Positions 34,362-45,511 of a DNA stretch of 64,000 bases are shown piece by piece. Made by a program: the position numbers and the translations under genes. Each line of letters starts with the position of its first letter. The first letter of the stretch is position 1. The stretch comes from Darksidea phi. Its lineage: Eukaryota; Ascomycota; Dothideomycetes; Pleosporales; Lentitheciaceae. The notes beneath the pieces are model-generated. The model saw only the letters and a list, made by a program, of their open reading frames with translations. It made no database searches and was not told the DNA's origin. The stretch spans positions 248,001 through 312,000 of the forward strand of contig JASJFT010000032.1 of the NCBI GenBank assembly GCA_030770425.1, written 5' to 3'.

Positions 34362-35108
34362 GCGAGCAAGATCCGTTTTGCCATATTTTTTGTTTTGCTT
34401 CCGTTGGTTTTGGATATAATGTTCTGCTATGTTTGCTGGAGTCACATCTTTTTGTCAGCATGCTTCTGTCCTTATCTTGGACAATGTTCTTACATGGCCT
34501 TCATAGGGGGCGCATTATGGATATAGGAGCGTTTCGATTACAAGTCGCAGCATCGGTTTTCGGATGTTTCTCTCATCCACCTCCTTTTCCCTCTTTTCTT
34601 GTTCATATTCTACGCGCATGGCTTGTTTATCGTTGGCATTATATAGAGCGAGCACAGCATGTTTTGTCTTTTTTTCCCCCTCCTCTGCACTTCTGGTCTT
34701 CGGTATTCGGTTAGTGAATAGTGGGCTATTGCGATTGCATCGTTGTTGGGGGTTCTTAGTTGGCCTAGGGGAGTTAAGTGGTGCTTCAAGTATGTCTTAG
34801 GAAGGGGGTTTCTCTTGTAGCAGAATATAGATGGAATGGTGGGTTTATATACTGGTTTTAAGAAAAGAGTGCTGTTATACGTTTGATGTAGCTGTAACCC
34901 CTACAGCCGTTGAGCTTGCATGCGCATGTGGGGTTGAAAGTATTCACGTGAATGGCTTACTAAGCTACCATCGCGCTTTCGTTGCCTTGTCTACCAATCG
35001 ACAACCACCCCAACACCATCACCAATACCAGCATCGCCGAAGGGAAAATCGTGCCATCTTCCATCCTATACGATATACTGCTCATTAAAGCTTTTGGCAA
35101 GTGTCAGT
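34362..35108. other. Intergenic, T-rich 3' flank of the F-box gene
   Basis: T-rich sequence typical of a 3' UTR, then the promoter of the ALKBH6-like gene. No additional gene. Confidence 0.5.
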
Positions 35109-35974
35109 ATGTCTGGGTTCGGCTTCCCGCCTGGACGCGATGACGTGCAAAGATTCAAAATTAAGTCGTTACCGCCGGACTTTTATTATGTTCCGGATTT
35201 TATCACCATGGAGGAGGAGGCTTCGATTCTGGGGAAGGTATGCTTGGAAAGAAAATTCGATCTATTGCGTTCTATGCCTTTGCCCAAGTATCGATTTGAT
35301 TTGCACGAGCTAACAGTACGCAGATCCCCGCACAACGCTGGGTCACTCTAACTCACCGCCGCCTTCAAGCTCATCCTTCAACACTACTCAAAGGCCACAC
35401 GCTTCTTGCTTCTCCACTTCCCGATTGGTTGAATAAGCCTGTCATAGAACGCTTCAAACTCTTGGGTATCTTTGAGCACACGCCGCACCAAGGACCAAAT
35501 CATGTGCTTATCAATGAGTATAATCGTGGCGAGGGGATTATGCCGCACGAAGACGGAAGCGCGTATGCTCCAGTTGTTGCGACTGTGAGTTTGGGCGCGC
35601 CGATTTGCCTTGAGGTTACGCGTAAGCCGGACACAGCAGATGCGGATGCGCAACCAAGATCAGATGAGTCCTCTTGCGCCAGTGGCAATACCCAATACAC
35701 CATCCCTACGCGAATTCTGCAAGAACCCCGCTCGCTATTGATTACCACCGGGTCAGCATATAGCGATCTTCTCCATGGCATATCGTCTGTTGAGGTCGAC
35801 GACAACCTCAATGCGGAGACGGTCGCTAATTGGACTCTACTCGCGAACTCATCCGTCTTTGAGCAAGCTGACGGGCGCAATGAACGAGCTACTAGAATTA
35901 GCCTAACGTATCGAGATGTTCTGAAGGTTAGCTCAGCGGCGAACAGGGTCTTTGGAGGGTTGGGAAGACGATGA
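35109..35974 (+). CDS. ALKBH6-like Fe(II)/2-oxoglutarate dioxygenase (AlkB family)
   Basis: Predicted 259-aa oxidative demethylase-like protein. Two exons, 35109-35237 and 35324-35974; the 86-nt intron has donor GTATGC, branch CTAAC and acceptor CGCAG, and joins ILGK to IPAQRWVTLTHRRLQ. The N-terminus (LPPDFYYVPDFITMEEEASI) and core are those of ALKBH6: NHVLINEYNRGEGIMPHEDG, with the first two iron ligands in H-x-D, SAYAPVVATVSLGAP, RSLLITTGSAYSDLLHGI, with the distal His, and RISLTYRDV, with the 2-oxoglutarate-binding Arg. All catalytic residues are present. An insert rich in Asp, Ser and Pro (about residues 155-185) is longer than in animal relatives. The natural substrate of ALKBH6 proteins is not settled. 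Confidence 0.92.
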
Positions 35975-37152
35975 GCGACGAGCTCATGATGGGTATGCAA
36001 TTCAAAACGACAAGCCTTGCATGCACTGATACCGTCTTACTCTAAGCGAAATGCGGGGACTTCGGAAAAAATATAAAAATTATGCGCGCTCACAAATCGG
36101 AGAAACTCTCGCATCGATGCTCCGAACCAGCTCCGACGTTAGAGATGCAAGACCGGTCATAAGTATTCCCCGCCTTTGCATCAAGTCCTCGTGAGCGCTT
36201 TCTTGGCTGTTTTCTTCTAGTGCGATCCGACTACAGGTGCGACAAGGTTTCACCCGCATTTTATATCAGAATTAGATTCGATTCGAATTGCATGAAGAGT
36301 AGATCTCCACTGTTCTCCGTCGGTCTGATATTTCCGACCAAGGGCTAAAGCTATGGCAAGATGGCTGGGAAGCAAGTTTGCTGTCACGGGGGTTGCTAAA
36401 TGTCTACAGCTGTGAGACACTCGGAGAAGCGGGTTTGAACTGTTTCCAAGCTAAGCTGCTGTTGACACTGAATTCTCCCACATTATTTGATGCACTACGT
36501 TTAAAGAATCCTTCGGCACGGCCTCGTCTTATTTAGACAGGCCTTTACATTCCGAGAAAAGGCTTTAGCTAAACATTGTTGCAGCGTTATCAACATGAAG
36601 TGCTCTTCGTAGCTTACTCATCGTCCCAAATCAAAATAACGGCTGACTTCACTGATCATTTACAGCCTCGGTTTTCTTTGCGTTTATGAAGTTGCCGTTC
36701 GCCCAGAGTGGTGCATCGGAACAGCTTGTCTATCAAGCCACAGGATACTGTTCTAGTCGCCTTCCCGCGGAGCTCGATCCTACTATCAGCTATATGATTC
36801 TATGTAATCGCGACGTTCTTCTCCAATCAAATCTCTCTCATTAAGTATTACTTCAACTTTTTGTATCAGCAATCTGTGTAGATGAAGAACACCCAATGGG
36901 AGCTTGTGCGCTGCATTTATCCGGGTACAACAACCTTCTCTAAGATCCGATTATACTGCATCGCTTCCCCGGAATCCCAGCGCCCAGGATGGACTCCCCG
37001 GATCGACGTTTCAGTGTTACGTTCTCGAAGCGTGCGCTGCAAATAAGCTCGTCTACTCTGTTAGGTCGAATCCGGCCATCACGGCGAGTTGCTGGCGATT
37101 GTTAATTGACATTTGCCGTTGCCGGGTTCGGTGCGAAGCCCCCGCGCAGCTC
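35975..37152. other. Intergenic, nothing recognised
   Basis: About 1.2 kb between the ALKBH6-like and CE3 genes. No gene, repeat or RNA recognised. Confidence 0.5.
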
Positions 37153-37160
37153 TATATAAA
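37153..37160 (+). promoter_or_regulatory. TATA box of the CE3 esterase gene
   Basis: TATATAAA about 75 bases before the ATG at 37233, at the usual distance for a fungal secreted-enzyme gene. Confidence 0.6.
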
Positions 37161-37232
37161 TCGACGGTTTATATGTCTGAGCTTCGTCTTGATCTGAGAG
37201 TTCAGTCTCACAAACCTTCGCCAACATTCACA

Positions 37233-38026
37233 ATGGTCTCGTTCAAGCACCTCTCCCTCGCGGCCTTCGCTGCCGCCGCAACGGCACAAAATGCTACCAT
37301 CCGGTACATGCCTTTTGGAGACTCCATCACCGAGATTATCTGCTGGCGTGCGCTTCTCTGGGACAAGCTCCAGTCGACCGAATGGAAGAGCGTCGACTTC
37401 GTCGGCTCCGGCAGGACCGAGAACAATTGCGGCAACACTAAGTACGACCGCGACAACGAGGGCCACTCTGGATTCCTGGCTATCAACATCGCCAACCAGA
37501 ACCAGCTCGATGGCTGGTTGAACAGGAACCCAGCGGACGTCATCACGATGCATTTAGGCACCAACGATATCGTGCAGCAGAACAAGGCCGTGACGGACAT
37601 TATTGCGGCGTTTACCAAGTTGGTCAACACGATGAGGACGAAGAACCCCAAGATGAAGATTGTTGTACGTATCCCCTCCCTTCTCTATCCTCATTTCTAC
37701 GCGTGCGGAGCAGAAGTTGATATCCACAGGTCGCTCAAATCATCCCCATGGGCATGGGCAGCTACAACACCAAGATCCAGGAACTCAACAGGGCGATCCC
37801 CACCTGGGCTGCCGGCCTCAACAAGACCGAGTCCCCCATATGGGTCGTCGACCAGTACACGGGCTTCTCCTCCTCCGACCTCCGCGACGGCGTGCACCCG
37901 AATGCTAGCGGCGATAAGAAGATGTTGGATAAGTGGTACCCGGCGCTTCTTACCGCTTTTGCAGCCGCGAAGGCTGAGAAGACGGCACCTGCTGCGGAGG
38001 CAAGGGAGGCTAAGTTTATCGCTTAG
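37233..38026 (+). CDS. Secreted SGNH/GDSL esterase, CE3 acetylxylan-esterase-like
   Basis: 242-aa secreted hydrolase predicted to remove acetyl groups from xylan. Two exons, 37233-37664 and 37730-38026; the 65-nt intron (GTACGT to CACAG) joins PKMKIV to VAQIIPMGMG. Signal peptide MVSFKHLSLAAFAAAATAQ. SGNH blocks are complete: block I RYMPFGDSITE (nucleophile Ser), block II/III GSGRTEN and ITMHLGTNDIVQQNK (oxyanion Asn), and block V DLRDGVHPNASGDKKM (catalytic Asp and His). The C-terminus is Ala/Lys-rich without a carbohydrate-binding module. With the GH62 at 10.1 kb it would help to debranch arabinoxylan, though the two genes are far apart. Confidence 0.9.
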
Positions 38027-39763
38027 ATGAAGAGGTCTAGATTGCTGGATCGGGAGCGTCTAGGGTAGGTTGTATATATGATGGAGTGAGGATTGCATGT
38101 AAATATTGAATGAAAATCATCTGTAGACGACTCCCTATTTTCAGCAAAGCTTTCCTCGTGCTTGGTATCTGGATAGCAGTTACTCGGTCGACGTAGGGTT
38201 ATCGAATTGTTAGGTTAGGGTGACAACTTGCCTATAGACTTGGGTTTGTAAGTTTATTAGTGAGGATACCCGCATAGTTCGCCGATGAACTTATGAGGAA
38301 GGAAGTAGAGAGTGTGTTGGGTTGCAACATGTTAAATGTGATGAAAGCTATAAATGGAGTATCGATACAGGGACATAGCAACTGCAGTAGCGACTCTTGA
38401 GGCACAGCAGTATTGTGTGGGGTAGGCGAAGCACTACCTTCAAGAAGGTAGGCTAGAAATAGCTAAGAAATTGTGTTATCATACTGTCGTATTGGGGAGT
38501 AGTTTGACGACGCGATGGCTGCTACTCATTAGATTAGGAGGGGTGTAATGGTAGGGGCGACCCGAAATCGGTGATTAGGGCGATTGTATTCAATCTGGTC
38601 GTACTTTTGATAATGTTCGCATCTTCATATTTTGGTATACACGTTGTCTGATCTGGGGCTGATTGGTACGCCACAACGTTCTCGACAACGCGTTTATACC
38701 TGTCAGCTTGTTGACATACTCGACACATCGATTTTAGTATTCCCCCATCTTGTGTCGCACCGAATAGAGAGTTTCCTTTTCTCTCCCTTCCTCTCCCAAA
38801 CTTTCCTTTTATTCCTTCGATTTAGTAGGCAGTCTATGCTGAATTTGGTATAATAAGGGATGGTTACGCTGCTCTTTCGCACGCAGACGGCATGGGTGAC
38901 GAAGACGGCCCGATAGCCTTGCGAGTCCGCGTACAGTCTCCTACATAGTTGAAAGCTATGTAGCTCTTCTAACTGCTATTTATCTTGATAGCTTTTAATT
39001 GATAATACTATTTAAAGGAGGGAATTTCTGTATAGATTCCTATGGAATATTCGCTCAGCCCTATGAACCACAACTCCCCTATCGATGGCTATATCCACAA
39101 ACTCTGCACAAAGTAAACCGAAAACCTACCTCTCAATCCTGCTACAATACAGAACCCGCAAAGTTTTGTCCGAATCAGCGCTCTTCCGCTCCCTAGTCAA
39201 CCGCTCATCAAATTATGGAAACCATGCCCATCGAGCCATAAATGCTTCAGCTTCGGGACAAGGATCCCTTTCTTGGGCTTCTTAGCTCCCTACCCTTTCC
39301 GCAAACCGCGTCGATCGTCGGGAAAACACAGCCCTGGTGTGTCGAGACGTAGAAAGCAATGGCAGGTGGAGGAGAGGGTACTTTTCGACATCGTGGGAAA
39401 AAAGTACATTTCAGATATGCTGTAGCACCAGAAGACTTTGGAGTAACATGATAAGTTTCTGACCCGAGAGGTTCTTCCAAACTGGGTCCCTTGTAGCCCA
39501 AAAACGAAGTGTCGCTAGAGCCAACCCCTGGATCAGCATCCATTACATCTATTGCAATTAAGCCTTGCAGAAACACAGATCTAGATCCATTATGCTCAAG
39601 AACGACAAAATACGTACTCCAGTGACTGTGAAATTAACTTTGACCTGAACGTAAAATGGCTACGGCAGTAATTGCGTTTCTGGGATTTCATTCTGGTTAT
39701 AGAGAGTATTTCACATTGATATCTAGAATAGAACCTAAGGTCGTCTATGCATCGCACAGTCGC
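38027..39763. other. Intergenic, repeat fragment and unassigned ORF
   Basis: Contains one copy of a dispersed 22-bp sequence at 38502-38523 also found near 61.36 and 62.81 kb. On the minus strand, 39576-39247 is open for 109 codons (DVMDADPGVGSSDTSFLGYK) after an acceptor-like site and may be a downstream exon of the next gene; I could not join it. Otherwise AT-rich and featureless. Confidence 0.4.
38502..38523 (+). repeat. Dispersed 22-bp repeat, copy A
   Basis: GTTTGACGACGCGATGGCTG plus CT, identical in inverted orientation to 62802-62823 and with one mismatch to 61357-61378. Similarity extends over about 30 bases. Confidence 0.6.
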
Positions 39764-40790
39764 TCACTGCGTTAGGTTGTGACACCAAAGACAACGCCCT
39801 CGGGCCTGACTTAGAGTTGTACTACAACCTACCATCCTTCTTCGAATCTCAGATGTCCCCGCTAGGACTCCAAAATAGGCCTGATTTCCATCGTATTCAG
39901 AACATTGCGTGGAGTTAATGCATGGGAGCGCTCTCCGTACATACCATGGGCCTGCAGAGAAGCTCAGATGGTTGCAATTTCTGAGAATCAAAGGACAGTA
40001 CCGCCTCTCTAAGGCGAAAGTCATTCCATTGAAAGATTTTGTATGCGCTAAAGTAGTCGGTGCCTAGAACGTTGATCTCGGAAAAGTGTGACGTGGGTGG
40101 CGCCATTTGAATCATTTGGGTACGTCCGGCAATATTGACCGGATGCTTCTGTGTCTTATCGAGTTGGAGTGTTTCCATTGCCGACGCTCAAATTAGTCAA
40201 GTATTCTCTATAGGTAGGCGTACTCACTTCTCTGGAGAGATATGTTGTCGGCGAACCACTAGTCACAAAGAAAACCTAGTAAGCGTGCACTATACCGGAC
40301 GAATATATAGTACTGACGGCGCATGGCCATATTTTACGGTGGTTGGGACCATATATCACCGCTCTGCTGAATGCAGGGACTTTGATGGCCTCGGACTGGA
40401 TTGCGGTATCAGGGTACTTGACTCTTATTGTGGCCGGAAGTTCAGTCCCAAATTTCTCAGAGTCGATATCTGAAACATCTGAAATCAACACGTCCTCGTA
40501 GTTGTCTGATCTCATGTCTGGAGCTTCGGAATTCTGGAAAAGCGTATCCGGCTCTTTGTGCGTTTTTATGAAATGGGCTTTCTGTGGTTTTGGGAGCGAG
40601 AGAAATTGTCCAAAGAATGGCGCAGAGAGCTCGAGAGAGCTACGACGGAGGGTGCAGAGAGCGGCGCGAAGAGCCTTGTGGCTCTGCTGGCCTTGGAGTC
40701 TCAGAATGGGGGTAGAGTCTGCTGCATATAAAGGTATTGAGTGAGTCGCATTGTATTAAAGTAGCACCTTTTAAGCGTACCGATTGACAT
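39764..40790 (-). CDS. Hypothetical protein with retropepsin-like core, active-site Asp not conserved
   Basis: Hand-spliced model. Exon 1 (40790-40781) encodes MSI plus one base. A 59-nt intron (GTACGC to TGCAG) leads to exon 2 (40721-40318): DSTPILRLQGQQSHKALRAA, then SDVSDIDSEKFGTELPAT. A 42-nt intron joins WPCA to VFFVTSGSPTTYLSRE. After another short intron (37 or about 73 nt, position uncertain) comes HPVNIAGRT, then APPTSHFSEINVLGTDYFSA, and a later exon ending at 39764. The pair GSPTTYLS plus INVLGTDYF is the flap-and-hydrophobic pattern of clan AA (retropepsin-like) peptidases, but the D-T/S-G triad reads T-S-G. Unusually short introns leave open that the gene is decaying. The last exon is the weakest part. 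Confidence 0.45.
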
Positions 40791-41640
40791 TAAAAATTGT
40801 TAGCTTTAATCATACACTCTTCCCATGAAACTCGGTTTCCCAGTCAAAGTGCCACTTTCCTGATACGATGCTTCCAGTGAGCTTAGGAGACCATAGCTCC
40901 CTCTCAATCTGAATCTTCTTGACAATATGCTAAGCTTAATGTTCGAAACATCACCTCGTCGCTCACGATCGACAGTACTGCGTACAGCTCTACAGCTCTA
41001 TTATCGTGTATAAGGTGTGGGTATAGCACCTCTACTGTGTACAAACTCCTACTGTGTTTCGTGCGGACCTTGTACAGAGACTCCCACTATGCAAATCCAA
41101 ATCAAATACTAAGCTTAATATTAGCTAGCTACTATTATAGGCTGGTTATTAAGCTCGATATATCGATAGGGTATAGCTAGAGAGGTATATAGTATTTATA
41201 ATTGGCCGTAGCCTATAGCGATACTATAGCTATATAGAATAATTAGCTAGGAGGAAAATAAATATTACCTTATATAAGACATTAGGTAAAATAGCGTCTA
41301 AAAGTAGTAATACCGCTAACTCATCTTAGAATTTGTAGGGATATTTGATTTCAGCGGACCCGAATACATATTACTACGCCCGTTCCTCGCTCCACAAGAT
41401 CTACTCTCAGCTACTAACTCCTGTAGTGCTACGAATCTCAAGACTTATATTATATTACGTCGAGGTGAAAGAGATATTACGCGTCGCTATAGTAGGCGGA
41501 GTCCTACTATCTCTAGGCTGCTTAGCCGTTCTGGTAGATATAAAGCGGATTTGCGTTATTATTAAAGGTCGTATCATACCTATTCTAATTGGAAACTATA
41601 TAGCTACATGGCGCCAGCCGCTCAAGAATGCCTAATAGCA
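40791..41640. repeat. AT-rich RIP-like island (degraded repeat)
   Basis: From about 41100 to 41330 the sequence is strongly AT-rich with TA steps everywhere (TATAGCTATATAGAATAATT, and TTATAATTGG). The following 300 bases have a tidier but still TA-rich look. This is the usual appearance of an old transposon after repeat-induced point mutation. I cannot name the element. 40791-41100 is ordinary intergenic sequence. Confidence 0.55.
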
Positions 41641-42690
41641 GCATGCGCAAGATCCGTTTTAGAAGATGTACTACCCGTCACCCCCCTTCGCTTCCCCTTC
41701 CAACAGCCGGCACTTTTTTGCCCATCGACGATGGCTTTCCCTCCGTCTACTTCAACCCTACCGATCTGGACCAATATACTTGATGCGCCTCCTCCACCTT
41801 CGCGGTGAAAGCGTCTATTAGGAACAGCATCATCTTCCAGCATTCGCATAAAGCATTCACAGAGGAGGCTCCCGAGGCCGCGGCATCCCGCATGCTCGGA
41901 TACTCACCCTCCGAGCCATTATATGCGATGAACTTGAGGATCGCGAGCGTGACCAAGTTGTTTGCTATACTAGCGGTGCTGTCGAGTAAGGAGGAGATTG
42001 GATGGGAGGATGAGATTAGGAGGTTTGTCCCGGACTTGGATAAGGGGTGGTATGCGGGTGTTACGGTTGGGGCGTTGGCGGGGCAAACGAGTGGCTTGCG
42101 AAGAATTTATAGGTGCCTTTTACATCCGTCTAATTCTATTTCTCCAAGTTTTGCTGTAGTGGGAGCTGATCAGACACCCTGGGCTATGGGGGGATTTATC
42201 CTTCATCCCAGGAGTTATGCCGGAAAAGCTCAGTATGCAGCTACAGACAGTACGCTTCCAGGCTCTAATACTTTTCCGGATGGCGGTATATGCACGCGTG
42301 AAGAGGTCATCTATATGTTTAACCACCCAGCTTATAGACCCTATTCTACCAACTCCGGGAGTCTGTACTCCAACATTGCGTGCAATCTTCTCAGAATGGC
42401 CCTCGAAGCCGTGCACAAGAAGCCCTTTGAATAGATCGTAGAAGACATGATTTTTACCTCAGTCGGTATGGCGCATTCCTCCCCCGAAACTCCGTGAGGA
42501 CGACGGAAGTAGTTCTCCCAAAGCTAGGTGATAGATGGTGGATTGGCCACTTCGGGAACTTCAACCCCAGGCGTAGTATATGGAGCACGCCAAATGACAT
42601 GCTTCTCTCCTTCCAAGGACTTCTCCCGCACAAAAAGCCGAGACACCTGTCAAATATTCGATTGTTTAGGGCCACACAACATCAATAAAG
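41608..42690 (+). pseudogene. Beta-lactamase-family (class C / LACTB-like) serine hydrolase, decayed
   Basis: The readable frame contains DDGFPSVYFNPTDLDQY, a TGA stop, then SSTFAVKASIRNSIIFQHSH, RIASVTKLFAILAVLSS (S-x-x-K nucleophile motif), WYAGVTVGALAGQTSG and SGSLYSNIACNLL (Y-x-N). A TAG interrupts KPFE / IVEDMIFTSVGMAHSSPETP, a TGA follows, and the C-terminal block (GHFGNFNPRRSIWSTPNDML) lies in another frame. A frame change also precedes 41720. The stops stand where CGA (Arg) and CAG (Gln) codons would fit, so C-to-T change is a plausible cause. Family members include esterases and enzymes in secondary metabolism. It ends only 34 bp from the convergent DUF6594 gene. Confidence 0.72.
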
Positions 42691-42723
42691 CCAAGCTCTA
42701 GCTGCAGGGAGGTGCTAGTGATC

Positions 42724-44231
42724 CTACGATGCTGGACTTCCGACAAATACAACCAGAACCGCAACGAATCTATGACAGTTAGCCATACGATGATTGAACT
42801 TGGTGTAAAACTTACGCAGCGGTAGCCCCAAACACCCCAACGTTGTTCGCCGGTGTTAAAGCCTTCATCGTGATTGCGAAGAGGGCGGTTAGTCCGATCA
42901 CCGCATATATTCTGTTGAGCGTGTCCTTGATAAAATGAAGACCGAGTATGGCAACGCTTGGCAGCGTAGCCGCTGTGATTACGGCGACATATCCGACGAC
43001 TTTTTCGACGAAACGCCTGTGGTAAAGCACTAGCTGTGCATCATGGATCGTCGACTATATGCTGTTAGATGGTGCTGATTGGCTTTTTGTGACAATGCTA
43101 GACCCGTTCTCAGAGCTGGATACGCAGTCCCAGATGAACCTAGACATAAAAGCCAGGGTTCTTGGTGCATGGAAGACCTACACATCAACTCTAAAACAGC
43201 GAGTCTAGCCGAGTAGGTGGCCCTGCGCCTTACCTTTTGATATCGTCCGAAAAGATAATGGTAAACCGTAAGAAAGGGACCAAAGAGCAACTTTTCGAAA
43301 GGGCTATCTTCATCGGAGGGCGGCGCAATTGCTATGAGGTCCTCCTTTGCTTCCCAGGTTAAGGCTTCTTCGCCCTTTAAGAACCCCCGCTGCTGCTGTT
43401 TCTGCTTGCTTTTGATTCAGCGGTTTTCAGCCTCACAATCTGTCTGGGGAAGAGGCTCACATTGGCGCTAGGGCCTGCCATGTGTCCAATCAAGACATGA
43501 AGAAGATCCAAATCGCGATCTGGTGGCGGCTTCAATGCGCTGAGTTGAGAGACTTGTAGCAGAGCTTCATCTGTTACTTCCTCGTCAGCGAATGGTCCAA
43601 TTTCGGGGAAGGAAGGCGTACTGTATTCTTTAAGCTTACCCCTGATTTCTTCTAGCACGTTCCACTGTTCTTCTCCCAATTCTCTTAGGTCCAAGAAGCT
43701 GAAGGAATAGTTTTTTGCCTTTAACTTCCTGGCTCTATCCTCCTCTGGAATCTCATTCAAGGCAGCCATCTCCTCGGGCGTTGGTTCTTCATCATCTACC
43801 TTACAGTGGAGCCCGAACGTAGCCCTCAGTTCCATCAATTCTGCCTGCAAGCTCAGGAGATTGAGCATGTTAAGATCTCCGAATCTACGGAAGAATGCAA
43901 GATTATATCCCTCCCGCGCCATGCATTTCGCAATTTTGCGGTAACCGTTGTCCGGTATTGTAGTGCTCATAGAAGATGACGTGGGTGGGCGGGATGTTTC
44001 GATATTCTTGACTGGGCCTTGTCCTTCCACATTTTGGTCCCGGAAATGGTAACCGGCCTGGTCTTGCGGGATTTGGTGGGATTTGCTCGTATTCTGCACC
44101 CATTGGCGAGTTCTTGCTTCTAGATCTTCACTCAACGGGGGGATCTGGCGTATCTCTGCCATTGGTAGCTGAGCCTCTTCGTCAGAGGGCCGCCTGGGGC
44201 CTGAATTCCGTTTATTTACTTGGGCGGACAT
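42724..44231 (-). CDS. DUF6594 membrane protein
   Basis: 411-aa protein of a fungus-specific family. Four exons: 44231-43437, 43389-43234, 43054-42816 and 42769-42724; introns 47, 179 and 46 nt. Start is the ATG at 44231 (MSAQVNKRNSGPRRPS). After a disordered N-terminus comes the DUF6594 helical core (YNLAFFRRFGDLNMLNLLSL, then QAELMELRATFGL) and, after the third intron, three closely spaced membrane helices (VVGYVAVITAATLPSVAILG, IYAVIGLTALFAITM, and AFVAVLVVFVGS) with the family's GVFGATAA before the last. Without the first intron the frame would break in a G5 run; the 47-nt intron (GTGAGG, branch CTGAA, acceptor CAGCAG) removes that problem. Function is unknown. A four-copy minisatellite lies 150 bp upstream. 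Confidence 0.82.
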
Positions 44232-44382
44232 GGCAAGCAGTCTGTTATATACTCGGGTTGGGGAGAGTCGGTCGTGAAATATAAATTTGTCCTGCCATTG
44301 AATAGCTTGAGAGTCTCTACTTATTATCCGGGTTGGGTATCCGAAAAACCCCACTTTTGATAACCTTGCATGCAGCGCGCAT

Positions 44383-44438
44383 AATCCGGTGAGCTTAATC
44401 CGGCGAACCTAATCCGGCGAACCCAATCCGGTGACCAT
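44383..44438 (+). repeat. 14-bp minisatellite, four copies
   Basis: Four tandem units of AATCCGGYGANCNN (14 bp each, 1-4 mismatches between units) 150-210 bp upstream of the DUF6594 start codon, therefore in its likely promoter. Confidence 0.8.
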
Positions 44439-45511
44439 CATCAACGTCTTTGATTGGGTTGGATTTACCTGACCAGCCGATCGTCTGCAGTCAGCAATCA
44501 GGCTGTGCGTACACAATGGGACTTGTAACGTATTTGAAAAACCTCGTCATAATTAATATGCCCTGTGTAATAATTGAGAGGTCAGACCGAGATCTGACTA
44601 TACACTAGCTTTGTCAGCACGAAAGTATCTCAACTTCCACCAGCAAAGTATTGAATATCCAATTAGGGTTTTATAATTGTGCAATTCCCCATGTTTTTGA
44701 CTTGCTTGATGTGTCCGAGGAATCTATAATCTGTTAAACCACTTCTGAGTTCCGAATTAGTCGTATACTATAGTCTAGGTCCATTTTAAAGGGAAAAGAG
44801 TATAGCGTCTCTCAGTTCCGGTCTCGGTAGTCTGAAGTCATAGGGCATCGACAGGAAACTTGAGACATTTAGAGATTGGAGCATAGTTAGCTAATGCCTT
44901 CAAACAACTTGAGGAGCTATCCTAAAAACTGGAACAGTCTTCCATTTTATTTGGGGCTCGATATGGTCCCTAAGAGTAAGTATGCTATCGGAAATTCTTC
45001 GTTACAGGGTCATTATCATATATAGATCTCGGACATGCCCACAAGAGAGGCTAGTAAAATTTAATGACGAAAACCGACGGTATCAAATATTCGAAGGCAC
45101 TGAAAATCCAAGTATGTTCACATTGTCAGTGGAAGACATCCAATATTGACAGGCTCAGCAATACCCCGATCGTATGGCGCGATCGTTCACAAGACTGCAT
45201 TTATGACTGCGTAATCGCCGAAATGCCGGGAATGACTAAACTTGCTGTAACTTATTGAAATCTTTCACTAATGTGGTTAACCTAGAATCGAATAGAGTTC
45301 CCGAGGGACGGAGCTCCGGTTATAAATCCGCGTGGGCCTGCCCTCTTGACAGTTCAGCTGAGAGGTTGAAATCAGCCTCAACCGGTCAGGACATGGCTAT
45401 AAATCGCGCGGGTCCCTTCCCGCTAATGCCCAGAACTCCTCCATTTTCAGCCTTTGAAGCAGCCCAAGGGTTTTCGGGTCCCCTTTAATTCGTTCCTTGT
45501 TCCACTTGACC
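44439..45511. other. Intergenic, divergent promoter region
   Basis: About 1 kb between divergent genes. Moderately AT-rich; a 64-codon frame at 45064 is not convincing. Two similar motifs (TATAAATCCGCGTGGGCCTG at 45321 and TATAAATCGCGCGGGTCC at 45399) form an imperfect direct repeat just before the next gene. Confidence 0.4.

Noticed and set aside
33107..34445. Long minus-strand open frames under the F-box/LRR gene
   Set aside because: They are shadows of a clearly coding, well-conserved plus-strand gene.
43381..43440. Apparent frameshift in a G5 run of the DUF6594 gene
   Set aside because: A 47-nt intron with acceptable donor, branch and acceptor restores the frame, so no error or programmed frameshift is needed.
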